Shown here piece by piece: positions 1-12,660 of a DNA stretch of 64,000 bases (positions are counted from its first letter, which is position 1; each line of letters opens with the position of its first letter). Origin of the DNA: Euonymus europaeus (Eukaryota; Streptophyta; Magnoliopsida; Celastrales; Celastraceae); assembly GCA_963580455.1 (NCBI GenBank), contig OY756963.1, forward strand, positions 20,417,555 to 20,481,554, written 5' to 3'. The translations under genes and the position numbers were made by a program. Under the pieces are notes generated by a model. That model made no database searches, was not told where the DNA came from, and worked only from the letters and a program-made list of their open reading frames with translations.

Positions 1-1204
1 GAAGTCTACTACCTTAAACTTTAAAATATGACTATCTATTACCCAATCTAGCTAACAACCAGTCTAGAACGGCAATTGCATATCTTATTTTTTGGATCAT
101 GTAATAGTGTAATTTCAATTCTAAACTGAATGAGTGAAACTTTAATTTGATTTTTTTTCTTTGGAAGTTGAAACTGTGAAACTGTAATGTATTTTATTAA
201 TTTTTCATTTGTGAACTCATGTTTCAGTACGAAATAGTATTTAATAGTGTAATTCACTCTTAAATTTGATTATTTTTTCTTGACCGATATTATTGGTCAT
301 CAACCATTATCGGCTCGATCCGATATAGTCGGGCCGATAATAATTATCAACATTTCATATAATCAATTTTTGGGTCGGTTGGATTATTGGCCGATAATCA
401 ATTGAACGACCCATGTCCAGGCCTAAATTTAAGAGATTTATTTATGAAAATATTTTCTTATTTAAAGGGGTGGTTTGTTACCATTTAACGTGATATTTTA
501 GTTGGATAAGATCGCAGAAAGCCATAAGATCAAGGAGTTTGAGGAGCCCATGCTCCTAATTTATCTCAAACATAATGTTTCAGCCAATATATCCCATCTA
601 AAGATTGAAACTGAGAATCTTCTGCACTTTGACAACAATTAAGTCCTCTGGGATCATCCACCAAGTACAATCAAACAAGATAATTTCATTACATTATGAA
701 GAGCAACAACGTGCAAGAGACCTAGATTCTCAAGTAGTGGGGTGCAATTTGTGCAATTCTTACATCAACAATCTCTGTAAGTGAAGCCCATGATCTGAAT
801 CAATTCTCACCAGTCTATTTTCTTTGAAGGCATGAAGATGAGTTTTTAGGTAACACGAAGAGAAATATCGGCAAGCTTCAATCCATAATCTACCACTTCT
901 TATCATGTCAAGATCATGCATAGAGACAAGACCTAACGTTTGAAGTTCAAAACATTTTAAAATTTTGATTAGAACCTTAAAACTGATCCCAAAAATTAAT
1001 AGCTCATTTTAGCACCTCGTAGAATAATTCTTATATATAGAGAATGCTCTAAATCCTAAAATATTTGAGATTAAAGTTGATTAAACAATCATAAATCCCG
1101 AACTTTAAACTCTTCTTTGTTGAGTAAGCGGGTGGGGGACTCAAACTCAAGTAGCACCAAGTTAATTGAGTATATGTGTATGTGTATGTGCTCGCCCCTT
1201 AATT
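1..1204. other. intergenic, no gene recognised
   Basis: AT-rich, no ORF with a recognisable domain. At about 288-425 there is GC-richer sequence with repeated GGGCCGATAAT-like and CCGATAAT words that ends in CCATGTCCAGGCCTA. This resembles the terminus of a hAT-type MITE, but no matching left end was found. Confidence 0.5.
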
Positions 1205-1527
1205 ACTTCATCTGATCCGTAATTTTTTTTTGGTGAAAGGTGTTTTTGTTGGATTTTCTAAATTTCTCTGAAGTTTTCGAAGGTGTTGAGTGATTGACGT
1301 TTATCTGAGCTTTATTTTGAGTTTCGTTTGTGAGTTTTTATTTGGCGAGGAGTTTTTGGCGCTCCTTTAGCTCATTTTTGTTGGGTATTGATGTATTGGC
1401 CGGTCATTTTCCTTTTGGGTGGCTTTAGAGGTCTTTCCACGTCTGATGATTAATATTGTCTCTTTGGTTTTGTTCTTGAGATACCCTGTGTTTCGTTTTC
1501 TAATAAAATACCTATTTATTAAAAAAA
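1205..1527 (+). mobile_element. LINE 3' tail fragment
   Basis: A T/G-rich stretch without a usable ORF ends in CTAATAAAATACC followed by TTTATTAAAAAAA. This AATAAAAT...TTAAAAAA ending recurs at the 3' end of plant LINE remnants elsewhere in the window. It is read as the last few hundred bases of a 5'-truncated LINE on the + strand. The 5' limit is approximate and no target duplication was found. Confidence 0.45.
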
Positions 1528-1842
1528 GCCCTAATAGTTTTGATAAGTAATTAAATCTTAAATTTTAAAATTCAAATCTTAAATCAGGTTTAATTTAGTT
1601 AGTCATGTGATCAAATCTAGGGACCCAAAACAAGAGTCATTACATAAATTCCAATAAGGACGTCCTTATTAGAGAATTCACACATATATATAGTTAACAT
1701 CATGGCCGATGTATTAATACTTAAGGGTGGGCAGTGGCCACTTGCCCACCTTGACTCTTGACTCTTTGATTTTTTTAATAGTACAGGTAATTTTGTAATA
1801 ATTTGAATAATTAATTATAGAGAGTTTAAATGCATCCATTTG

Positions 1843-2135
1843 TTAGAGCATCTTCGATGCTAACACGACTCTCAATACAATCATATCAACAAAACACGAC
1901 TCTCAATATAATCATATCAACAAAATACATATTTTAATACAATTTTTTTTCAATTTTCATTTACAAGACTCCAAATATCAAGCATCAATATTATTTTTCT
2001 TATACTTTTTTACCATTTTTCACTTTTTTCTACCATTCTACAAATCTTTCAATACAATTTTTTCAAATCACTTTGTCTACACATTCCAAAATTTCCACTA
2101 CTATTATCAAGTGTCCCATTGCATTTGCTTAGAGT
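1843..2135 (+). mobile_element. MITE family A, copy 1 (TTAGAGCATCT ends)
   Basis: Starts TTAGAGCATCTTCGATG and contains the words CAATATAATCATATCAACAAA and CCATTTTTCAC. It ends near CCCATTGCATTTGCTTAGAG. About 290 bp align by eye, with many substitutions, to 36572-36890, and its motifs recur at 43205-43500 and 27592-28982. It has no coding capacity. The terminal motif is partly inverted at the two ends, so it is called a non-autonomous DNA element; the superfamily is unclear. Confidence 0.6.
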
Positions 2136-2454
2136 CTATACACCACCATAGTCCACCAAATTCCCTCCAAATTCTACACTACCCTCCCCTTATCATGACT
2201 CATCATCTCTAAAACTATTTTTACATTTTTTTAAAACGAACCCTTTGATTTTTAAAATTTATACATATACCTCTACTAATTATTATTTTTTCAAAAAAAA
2301 AAACTTGGAATCTTATGTCCCAAGTTGTTCAAAAATTTTTATATAAAAGTTTATCCTTCCTGAGTTGAAATCTTCGGCCCAAAGTTCAATTTGACATTTG
2401 TCTCATTGTCATGTCTGCAATTGAGGCATTTCCAGCTATAATTATTAAACGAAG

Positions 2455-2457
<3 letters not shown>

Positions 2458-2497
<40 letters not shown>
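2458..2497. repeat. (TA)n microsatellite
   Basis: Uninterrupted AT dinucleotide run of about 40 bp. Confidence 0.98.
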
Positions 2498-2500
<3 letters not shown>

Positions 2501-3187
2501 GACAAGCACGTAAACGTTTTGCACGTTTTGATGCCTGGGAAGTGCCACCAAATCCAATTGCAAGGAGTTGGTAATATTATTTTCCTAAAGTTTTTTTTGA
2601 ACATTGTTTCGTAGTCAAATGTTTGCTTTGTGCAAGAAAAACTTTTTAGGTAAAAGTAAAAACCAGATGATGGAATCTTCTAAACGGGAACATATAATGC
2701 TGACCTGAGCATTGATCACCTAATACTTTGATTTTATGTGATTTTCTCGAAGAAACTAATTGTAGTCGACGTGCCACGTGTCAGGTGTTGTGATTATATT
2801 CCTACAGTACACGTCAGCTGATTATTTTTTCAATATATATATTTTTACGTGCATGACCATGAATGATGTATATGTGGTTTAAAATGCAACATCATATATA
2901 AGAACAACGACCCACGTACGTACCTTAATATTATTATATATTTATACTAAAACCCCACCTAATTCCAGTGTTGAAGTCAAACAAAGTGGGTCCCTAGAAA
3001 GACCATTTGAGAATGTGCATACCTTAATATTTATTTTTTAATGTGCTGAAGGGGAAACCCTAATTCCAAATTTCCACATTCCATAAACAAATTGGGGTGG
3101 GCGGAACCAACGTTAGATTTTGGGGGCGGAACTCGGGGATTATGTTTGGTTTTTCTTTTTGCTTAAATTTGATATTTTTAGGATTAA
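2498..3187. other. intergenic with one G-box
   Basis: No gene seen. A CACGTG core lies at 2775-2780 within GCCACGTGTC, an ABRE/G-box-like context, but no nearby gene explains it. Confidence 0.4.
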
Positions 3188-3586
3188 GAGTCCGTTGGTT
3201 TCACATTTTGCATAGTTTAAAGTTGTGAGACTCGTATAATCACATTTCACAATCAAAAGTCACATTTTATTGATAGCTTAAAGTTGTGCAAAATGAAATG
3301 TTGTCATCCGATAATTTTTCATCACTTAAAGCTGTGGAACCCATAATATTTTATAGCTACATTATATAATTGTCTCTATGTATTTTAAAAGTTTCCAATT
3401 ATTTTAATTGTAATATCCTTTTTTTTTTAATTTTTTCAACACAATTAATCTAAAAAAAAATGAACCAAACACCTATACCATGTTATATAGCTTAAAGTTG
3501 TGGATCCCACAATATTTTTGATAACTTTAAGCACAACAATTTTGACAATTTAAAACTGTGAAATACAATTATGAAACAAACGACCC
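3188..3586. mobile_element. Tourist-like MITE with TAA target duplication
   Basis: Left end GAGTCCGTTGGTTTCA; the right end read in reverse complement is GGGTCGTTTGTTTCA. TAA flanks both sides (3185-3187 and 3587-3589), the 3-bp duplication typical of PIF/Harbinger elements. Inside, the word AGTTTAAAGTTGTG or close variants recurs in both orientations, so the element can fold on itself. No ORF. About 399 bp. Confidence 0.75.
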
Positions 3587-3589
3587 TAA

Positions 3590-4232
3590 GTCCTGGCTTA
3601 AATTTGAGTTTTTAAGATTTTGTTACGATTGAATTTTTCTTGAGGGGACAGTTGCCCAAATTTATATATAATATACTAATAAAAAAAGAAAAGAAATAAA
3701 AGACTATGACTTAATATAATTGAGTAGTACTTAGTAGTTAAGTTTATTTTCTTACAATTCAAAGAGGAAAAATTTGCTCACAATTTTTTGGATTTCTTGT
3801 ACCACAGGTTTTCTAAAAGTTGCATAAACATCTCAACAAGTTATGATTAACATCATTAATCCTGAGACAAATTGGTATTTTTCATTTTTCCATTTAGAGA
3901 ATCATAGAAATTAAGAGAAAACAAGTCAACAAAAACACAAACTGCAAAATTAACTTTGAACATCTTTGATGTAGACGTCTACGCCTAATTTTGGCTAGAT
4001 TGACTGTATGCAATTACTTCAATATCTAATTAGCATTACTTACCTTAATTTCTAGGGTTGATAACTTAATTAGCAGTTTCTGTTTCTTTCTAGCTAGATA
4101 TATTTCATTATTATTGGCTGGTAAATGTCAAGTATGCCATGTAGAACGTACATATATCCATGTGCATTTGATCGAAAGCTTGTTCTACACATCATCATGG
4201 CTACAGTGCACATGATGTGCCACATGTTTCAC

Positions 4233-4297
<65 letters not shown>

Positions 4298-5761
4298 CCC
4301 AAATGTTTCACAACTTTCATTTATATCATATAAGCCGTAATCGAGATTTGATACGGTCAAATTTTAGGAGATTCATTCCATGACGTGTGCCCACGTATTG
4401 CATGCATGTACACATACATTATTTACAAGGATCCTTTAAGATTCAGTGGTTATATTTCATTCTAATATTATATTTTATTGTATCTTCATAATAAAATTTT
4501 ATAAGTTTATAATGAAATATGATATTTTATTATAAATTTATAATGAAATACGGTATTATAATGAAATTAATTATTATTTTTTGATATTAAGGAGCAGAAT
4601 ACCCAACAGAAACACAGAGACCCAATGAGCCGGTGGGCTACACAAATGAAGATAGCCCTCTCCCTTAAAAAACTATCACCATAATTGTGATAAATCTCCT
4701 CAAATTGGTAGAAGAGGAGACTCGAACACAAAATCTCCCATTTTCTACACAGTAAGAAGATCAATCAGACTATCACCTGTTGATACAATGGAATAAATTA
4801 TTATGAACCGTTTTGGACGGAACAATGTAACATTTCCCTTGAAGATTTGGAAAAGTCGTTACGAAATAATAAAACCTCTTACCAACCCCAAAACTAAAGG
4901 AGGAATATTATATTATATTATATATCTTTAATTAATTAGTCCTCTCTCTAGGCATTATGTATGGTGTTGACAATAATAATGCGACCGTGATGATAAAGTA
5001 ATACAAGTGTGAACGTAAAATTAGCCAAAACTTGCGCACAATTTTCACCCCAAAAAATCCTCTTCAATCAATGAATGAATGAAAGCATCCATGCACACAA
5101 TCAAATAATTCAAACTTTTTCTACCTAATTCAATTGGAAAAGTCATGCTTGTGGAACCCCTTCAGCCCTTCTCCTCAATATGTCAATCATTGTCCATTCT
5201 CTGCCTGGATTATCAAAAGATCAAAGAATGTGGACTGCATCACATTTTTTATGTCAACTTTGGCAAGCTAAGTCATCATTCCTCATTCCATTTATTCTTA
5301 ATATATATATATAGCTTTCATGCATAATAGCTAGTTAGATACAAAAGAGGGAAACCACACAAGTCAAGTCTATATTTTTCTATCACATTATTCTTGAAAA
5401 ATACTTTTAAATTCTCGTTAAGAATTAGCCATTTTTTTAGATTATGCTGATCACTATCATCGAATACGATGAAAAAAACTGCATTTTTAGTCAAGACATA
5501 GAGATAAAGTCCGGGTCAAAAAAAATTTCCCCCCTTTTCTGTAAAATGATGGAAACCGAGTACTTCTATGCGATGATTATTTTGTAGAATAACTTTAATG
5601 GGCCAGTGGAAAATTAATATCCCTTGTGGAGCTTGATTATTATAACAAGGGAGAAGTATTGTAGAAGTCCATATACTATCAAAAAATGTTCGATTAAGCT
5701 CTCCAATTTCTATGTCGATTAAGAGCATATGCATCAGACACTGGTAATCAAAATCGAGACT
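3590..5761. other. intergenic, no gene recognised
   Basis: Apart from the compound microsatellite at 4238-4294 there is only AT-rich sequence. Short open frames here (for example 4567-4764 on the minus strand) show no domain or codon pattern worth calling. Confidence 0.5.
4238..4294. repeat. (CA)n(TA)n compound microsatellite
   Basis: CA repeat at about 4238-4262 running directly into a TA repeat at 4263-4294. Confidence 0.98.
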
Positions 5762-6425
5762 CTGCTTGGATTGAGGGGGAAAAAATAAGGAGAGTTAAGT
5801 GAAGGAACGTTAAGTGAGGGAGAGGGAAAATTATACGCATAATTTTGCTTAGATTGAGGGGGGAGTTAAGTAGAGTGTGTTTATTATCTCTTTGCTTGGA
5901 TTGAGGGTTTTGAGTGAGGGGAAGTAATATAAATGTTATAGTTACTAAAATATCCTTAAAATGTTATTTACTAAAGAATATTTTGAATTTTTTTAACAAA
6001 TATGTATATTTTCCCCTCCTTTGAGAGGAGAAGAAAATAGACAAAAAACTTAAAATCTTCCCCTTACTTAACTCTCTATCACCCCTCTCCTAAATCCTTG
6101 CCCTCAATCCAAGCAAATTTTTTATTTACCTCGCTCAACTCTCTTAATCCTCAATCCAAGATTGGGGGAGGTATTGGGCGGGATTGAGAGGGGTTTGTTT
6201 ATTGGCGAACCCATCCAAACTATTGCTTGGTGCGAACACCTTGAAGTGTTCGAAGGGATTCACGAACCCCTCCTAACATCCCTTTTCATAAGCTTTGAAA
6301 ATGAGGGGCTGAGAGGTGCTCACTGATATAAAAATCTCCAATCCCTTCCAATATCAAGCAATAGTTCACTTTTATGAACCTCTCCCAATCCCACCCCTGC
6401 AACCCTCATGTCAAGCATACCTAAA
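5762..6425. mobile_element. inverted-repeat MITE cluster
   Basis: TGCTTGGATTGAGGG occurs on the + strand at about 5763 and, with small changes, near 5848 and 5890. Its reverse complement CCCTCAATCCAAGCA lies at about 6101-6115 and again, shortened, near 6150. A second pair follows at about 6168-6425: GATTGAGAGGGGTT and ATTGCTTGG at the left face AAGCAATAG and CCTCTCCCAATCCCA at the right. This reads as two adjacent, partly nested palindromic elements without coding capacity. Boundaries are approximate. Confidence 0.55.
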
Positions 6426-7540
6426 TTTAGAATCTCAATTTTGTTTTGTGTGTAAATTAAGCCAACTGACCCAATTTTTTGACTAAAAAATAACACTTTT
6501 TATGTCTTTTCACATGGATTCGAATCTGATTCAACGGTGCCAACCGCCGTCCTTCATCATCTGATTCAACCTGGTTTTTCACATGCACTCGAATCCCTCC
6601 GGCCTGATCTCACTCTACCTCTCTTTCCCCTTTTCCAATTCGTACGCTGGAAAGATCTAATTTGGTGTCATCCTCAGATGAATTCAAGCACGATTGAATA
6701 TGATGACGAACTATTACAAAAACTGTATATTTATGGAAAGTATATTTGGCTATAAATAAAATTTTTGTTAAGAATTTCTCTCATGAATATTGTGAGTCCA
6801 GTCCAACGACGGAGACGACGAACTGGCACTGCAAAAGTGTCCAAGATTGAATAGGAGTTTTTAGCGGTTTACGATGTTTAAGGTGATTGTTTTAAAAGTC
6901 TAACGTCCGAAATAAGATTCATAAAGCAGGTGTTAGAAATTTGTTCAAAATAAAATATTATAAATACCTGTGAATACACACGTCTTTTTCATCACGTATT
7001 TTGTGTTGTATAGTACGAAGTATGAACGATGAAATATAATTCTTATTTTGCCTCAAATATACGTGACATATGCTTTAGTCCGTTGATTATATAAATGTCA
7101 TGCAGGATTTATTTGACATTCAACGCTTCATATTGATTGAGAGTCTCATGATGATCATTTTTTGGGGTCTCAAACATTAAAAATACTAGTATCCTCCTGC
7201 ACCCTTTTTAAAAGGGTGGTAAAAAGTTGTTCATTTACTTCACTTTTGGGTCTATTTTGTGTCGAACAATATAATTATTTATGAAATATTTGAATGTTCA
7301 GCCGGAATTAATTTACAAACATCAAAAGAGTCATTGATTTTGTAATTATTAAGGACGAGGCAGGGAGATACATTTTACATCGTGGTTGTGTTAGCAAATG
7401 AATATATTTATACAGAAATATGGATGAAGTCGTGAGCCAACCTAGCCAGCATAGAGGACCCGGTGGACCTCGCAAATTCAATCACGACGCAGAAAGGGAG
7501 TGAAGTCAATTGAGTGGGTGTGCAATGCATGTAGCAATAT
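6426..7540. other. intergenic, no gene recognised
   Basis: A 72-codon open frame at 6537-6755 has no recognisable domain and no homologous pattern I can name. The rest is AT-rich. Confidence 0.45.

Positions 7541-7542
<2 letters not shown>

Positions 7543-7572
<30 letters not shown>
7543..7572. repeat. (GA)n microsatellite
   Basis: About 30 bp of uninterrupted GA followed by GGGGGAGAGAG. GA tracts are the class of site bound by BPC proteins, one of which is encoded at 53801-54697, but no gene start is evident nearby. Confidence 0.95.
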
Positions 7573-7575
<3 letters not shown>

Positions 7576-9520
7576 GAGAGAGGACGTACAAATTGGTCAT
7601 AGGGGTGGGGCAACAGTGAGTGAAGTAATGAATGCTCGTGGAGAGGTACAAAATGCGTGTATCCCGAGGCACAGTCACCGAGTCATGATAATCCGCTGTA
7701 CACACAATCACAGTTCACAGATAAACAGCAGCAGCAGAAGATATATTCTCCTTGCATACAGAGAGAACTGAGAGAAGAGGAGAAGCGAGACCGTTTTCAG
7801 ATTTTGAAAATCAATATTAATCGAATTTGCCAGCCAGTTAATTGAGTTTATTTATTTAAAACAAATAGTAAAAGCAAAATAAATAATACCACTCATTTCC
7901 ATATACTCAAAACGTTTTCTCGACACCTGAGTTTATAAGCTCGGTTTCTCTTTACATATCAGTCAGTATATACTCTGTTATACATACCTTTTACCAAACA
8001 AATGACTAATGCCCTTTTTCCCTTGATGCAATTACATAAGGAGAAATGTTATACTCCTAATTTATGACTCTCATTTTACCCAAATACATGCAACATTTGA
8101 AATGCTATTGATTAAAAAAAAACACGTTTAAAACTCGTTGACATTCAACATTTTATATTAATTAATAAATTTAAATATCTCAAATCGTTTTTTTTTTAAT
8201 TTTAGTATATGAAAACGTCTTAGAATTTTCATACAATGAATGTTAGTAATATACACCACTGGTTGCGGGCTGACCTAATCCTCTTAGATTAATTCACAAA
8301 CTAATGGTCTTTCAACCAATTTTACACCCAAAGAAGTCTTGAAATACATCAAGGATACATAGAGAATGAAACAAAACTACGACTCTATTGATTCAAACAC
8401 GTCCTGCATTCCTATAGATCTCTGCTCGTATATATATAAATAAAATCTCCAAAATTTTGCTAATTATATCATTTTTATATGTTTCCTTGAATTTTTATTA
8501 CATCATGCAATCTCACAAAATTAAGAGTTTAATTGTTATTTATCGACAAGAGTATTGGGGTGAAGTTATTCTTACTACTATATATTATCATTATTTATTT
8601 TGCATTTTAATTACAAAGATTGGAATACATTGAACGTGGACTAAGCTTCCTATATGTAAAGCAGTAATTGGCAACGCCTCCGAAGATAGGTTGCCCCGAC
8701 AAATAGATGTATAGAAAAGACGTACAGTACAGTCTTACAAAAACACATGATTGATTTGATCTCTTACAATCTTATTCAAATTCTACACAATTCGTAAACT
8801 TGGTTTTTACTCTTTTCAAGTGTTCGTCTTTACCACCGTTGATTTGTACCCGAGTCCGTACATTTTGGATTTGCATGAGAATTCGGACGGTTTGGATTGA
8901 GTCAATAGTACCATAATAACTTGTCTAGTTTAGCTTCCGTTTCTTTCTATAGCCTGTATAGTTGACTTTTTCTAGTTTTGATTTGATTCGTATTTCTTGA
9001 CATGAAAGCCCAGATTCAACCTTTTAGCACGAATTAATCAGACTTTGGACTAATTAAGGTTCCAATTTTGATTAGTTTTTGGTTTTCTTAAAATACGTAC
9101 AAGTTGTTTTCATGCATAGATGGACATGTGTATAATAGAACCTATATATGTAGACTTGGATTAATATATAATTTGATTAAACTGCATCAATGACTGTTTA
9201 GTTTCAAACTTTGAATATCCAACGCAGACCTAGTTTGTCATTTACTAAGTCTCCTAGCTAGGGTTTCATCATATATAGTATTTCCTCTTCCTCACTTATT
9301 TAGATACTCGAATCAAAGCTGCCAAAGATAGACCTGTAAAGGGGTTAGATTGTCAATCCATTACAATGGGTGGGGGCAAAATAGTCTGGTAAGAGTGGTA
9401 CAGTCAAAATGGCTGTCCCAAGAGGAGTGAGAGAGTACTGTTTAAGTGTTAAGAGGAACGGGAATAATTAAATACGTTTTTGTTTTCTTTCTTGTGATCA
9501 TGACGACGTTGGCGGTATTG
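7573..9520. other. intergenic, no gene recognised
   Basis: AT-rich, no domain-bearing ORF. Nothing supports an upstream gene on either strand. Confidence 0.45.
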
Positions 9521-9940
9521 TACATATATATTTAATATAAATAAGAGCAAAGGTCAAAGCAAAGCAGTTGTAATGATTTATTTTCTGGCTATAACAGAGA
9601 CTCGTGATTTTGTTTATCTATTTATTCATTTTGTTCTCCGTCTCTCTCTCTCTCTGTCTCATTCTCTCTGCACCAGCAAAAAGAAAAAGAAGGTGGTCCG
9701 CAGCAGGAGACACAGAGAGGAAGGGTGTTTCAGAGGGAATTTACAGCTTCTTTCGTCTCTTCACTTTCCTCGTGATATTTGTTTGATTCTCTTTTTCTCT
9801 ATTTGTCTCCTCTCCTCTCTTCTTTTCTCTTTTCTGTGTGCTTTTACTTATTACCAAAGATATTTCCAACAACATTGAAAAGAAAACCCCAAACAGACCG
9901 TAAAGTTGTAGACTTTCTAGTGTTTGAAGATCAAAACAAA
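9521..9940 (+). promoter_or_regulatory. core promoter and 5' leader of the GARP gene
   Basis: A TATA-like TAATATAAATAAG lies at about 9533-9545, roughly 400 bp before the ATG. It is followed by a pyrimidine-rich leader with CTCTCTCTCTCTGTCTC near 9640-9660 and further CT blocks to about 9840. CT-rich leaders are common in plant genes. The leader holds upstream ATGs in other frames; whether it contains an intron cannot be told from sequence alone. Confidence 0.45.
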
Positions 9941-10576
9941 ATGGGTAGCTGTGAAAAGAGTTGTGGGTCTGTGAGGCAGTATGTGAGATCAAAAGTTCCT
10001 CGATTGAGATGGACTCCTGAGCTTCACCGTTGTTTTGTTCATGCCATTGATAGACTTGGTGGCCAAGACAGTATGTTATCTCTGCTTTTCTTATTTTGAC
10101 TTCTTGTTTTTTCTTTTATTTGGATTGAAATATGATGATAGGCTTCTTCTTCTTCTTTTGTGATATTCCTTTTGTAGAGGCCACACCAAAACTTGTTTTA
10201 CAGTTGATGGATGTGAAAGGACTCACCATTTCACATATCAAGAGCCATCTCCAGGTAAATTACTAGCCCTCCTCTCTGCTAATTTTATTGTAAGTAATCC
10301 TGGCTCCATTTTTTCTGATGGGGTTTGTTTTGTTTGAACCAGATGTATAGAGGCATGAGGAGTGATTTGGGGAGACAAGGTATGTATGAAATTTTATCTC
10401 ATTAATCAGTACGTAATTTTAGATTTCTATGTTTCTGTGTTGTATGCATTAAAGACTAGGGCTCATTTATAATTTTCCGCTAATGGGTTCTCAACCAAAT
10501 TTATGAAGCTTCAAATCTTGGCATATCTTTTGGAAATCAATTGCTCCACCATGAAATCACTTCATTTATTATCTAA

Positions 10577-10616
<40 letters not shown>

Positions 10617-12507
10617 GTTCTAGTTCAATAAACTTTGATGCCAAAATAGATGTGAGCACAAGAAACCTTATCTCCTTTTCAAATCCTTCTAATATTGGCA
10701 GTTTTCATGCATAACCTAATTTTGAATGTGCCTTTAATTACTTCAATTCCTTTCTTTTTTCCATTTTGTCAAAGACACACATGTGATGCTTTTTTCTTTT
10801 TCTTTTTCTACAATGTGCATTTATACATGTGGGGGAGTAGATAGAAGTTTCAATCAACAAAGAAAGCAAGAAGCTTTAGAGGACCATGATGGTTGTCCAG
10901 TTCATGAAGTTAATGATATGGGAATACAAGAAGAATCAGCTTCTCCACAGCTTCTCTATAGTCCACATCATCATCATCTCCCTTTAAAAAGGTCAGTTTT
11001 ATTCATCTTTATATAATGATCTCTCCAATATATATATCAAGAGAAAAGAAAAATATTTAATTTTGATATTTATTGAAGTTCTTTTTGTTTTCTGGGCAGG
11101 CCAAGAATCGTTGACACCTGGAGGAGTAGTCAGAACCTGCAATTCAACAAAGAAAGTGTCTGCGAAACACTTGATTATCTGCAGCAGTCCTTGAGAGGAG
11201 GAACAGTAAGCAATGGACGGTTCAGCTCAGATCATGAGCAGTTCTCCCATTCATTGCGGCCACACGATCTTAATTACAACTCTTTCAAATGTTCAGTTGA
11301 ATTACAAGAGTCAGATTTCATCAAGGTACATTCTCTTTTACTGGGATTGAGTGTTGTATTGGTTTTGGTGTTTAGCTTTTCGATGATTCAACTCTTTATG
11401 GACCAGCCATTGGAATATTGGTGTTCAGTCATTCCTTCTGCTTTTGTTAAGTGAGAAACTCATTAATACATGCAAAATGAGAAACTTTTTCCAAAAATAA
11501 ATCAGTTTTTCCCTCATAAACTTGCATGCCATATTCTAAGTATGGGAACTGAAATGTGATATTTTCTGCTGCCGCGTGACACTTTCCAGGCCCCTTTTTG
11601 TTTGTTTGTTTGTTTTGGTTATCCAATTTGCATTCCTATAGGGTTACTGTCCTGGAAAGTGATATTACAAAAGGTCTATCATTGTTTGTACTGTTACATT
11701 CTGTGGTCCACTACATTAATATTCTTATTCATGGAGGGGACGACCCTTCCTGTAGTCTTTGTCTCTTAGCTAGAGAAGCCAAGTTGGATAATTCTTAATG
11801 ATTTCTTTATTGAATTGGAGCACAAACTACTCCTTTAGAACCAGAAATCTCAACTTCTAGCAGCAACACCTTTTTGCTGTGTCTTTCTGCTAGTCCATTT
11901 TAAAACAAGGATTAATTAGGTTTTCCTTTTGAAGTACAAATTAATCATCATAAGTTTCTTCAATACGACAGCATCTCGCGCGTAAAGGTTCTTTGTAATT
12001 ATTATAAATCGAAATCTATGTGCTAACTGTGTCTCATATATAACACATGGTGTTGTTTTCTTCTACTTGAATGTGTGCTTACGTAGATCAAAGTTCATTG
12101 ATGCTTTCGTCTACAAATGCTTAGTGAATTTTCTACGTTGTTGTGCAAGTGAAGAGAGTGTTCGTCTTTTAGATATATCTATATGTGTATTCTGTTTACA
12201 ATGAGTCCATGGTAATTAACATGTTAAAAATTCACAGCTCTCAAATCTGGACGACCATACGTACAAATCAAAGCCTATGTGCACACTGAAGAATACTGGG
12301 ATTGGACGTGTTGAAGAAGACGAAGGAAATGAGGGTTGCGAGTTGTCTTTGTCACTCTCACTCCGACATCCTTTTTCCTCCCAGAGAAGCAATGCCTCCT
12401 CCACAAGCGAGATCAGCGAGGCATTTTCGTCTTATAATAACTTCAAAGATTTCTCAGGACAACATAGTGTTGACCTAGATCTATCTATTGCTCTCTGCGG
12501 TACCTAA
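9941..12507 (+). CDS. GARP (MYB-like) transcription factor, six exons
   Basis: Predicted exons: 9941-10070, 10178-10254, 10343-10379, 10841-10991, 11100-11325 and 12238-12507. All have GT-AG borders and join in frame to 296 aa. The GARP/MYB-like DNA-binding domain spans residues 19-73: VPRLRWTPELH, HAIDRLGGQDKATPK, then the SHLQMYRG signature. This places it with Arabidopsis At2g02060/At1g14600-type GARP proteins rather than true KANADIs; that assignment is from memory. A Leu-rich ELSLSLSLR (242-250) matches the LxLxL EAR repression motif, and a second, DLDLSIAL, lies near the C terminus, so a repressor role is inferred. The ATG was chosen because it opens the first exon carrying the domain. 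The intron of about 0.9 kb before the last exon is the longest. The nearest gene is the IDD gene, 8.3 kb downstream on the same strand. Confidence 0.88.
10576..10616. repeat. (CT)n(CA)n microsatellite in GARP intron 3
   Basis: CT run followed directly by a CA run inside the intron between exons 3 and 4. Confidence 0.95.
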
Positions 12508-12539
12508 TGCCTCTTAGAAACAAATGAGTGAAACTGTGT

Positions 12540-12660
12540 CTTGTTTTTTGTTTTTTTAATGAAGGTGGGCGGAACCTCCGAAATTTTATTAATTGCCCTC
12601 ACTTGTGGCGGAGGAAAATCGCGGTTACAAGACGGACTAAAAGGACCCAAGACCCATATG
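12540..12660 (-). mobile_element. LINE 3' tail fragment
   Basis: Read on the minus strand, this ends AATTAATAAAATTTCGG, then CCGCCCACCTTCATT and an A-rich run (T-rich on + at 12543-12558). It is the same tail type as other LINE ends in the window. It starts about 35 bp past the GARP stop codon, so it may overlap that gene's 3' UTR. Confidence 0.5.

Noticed and set aside
2386..2614. Open frames on both strands across the TA repeat
   Set aside because: They consist of YIYIYI codons from a microsatellite; not a gene.
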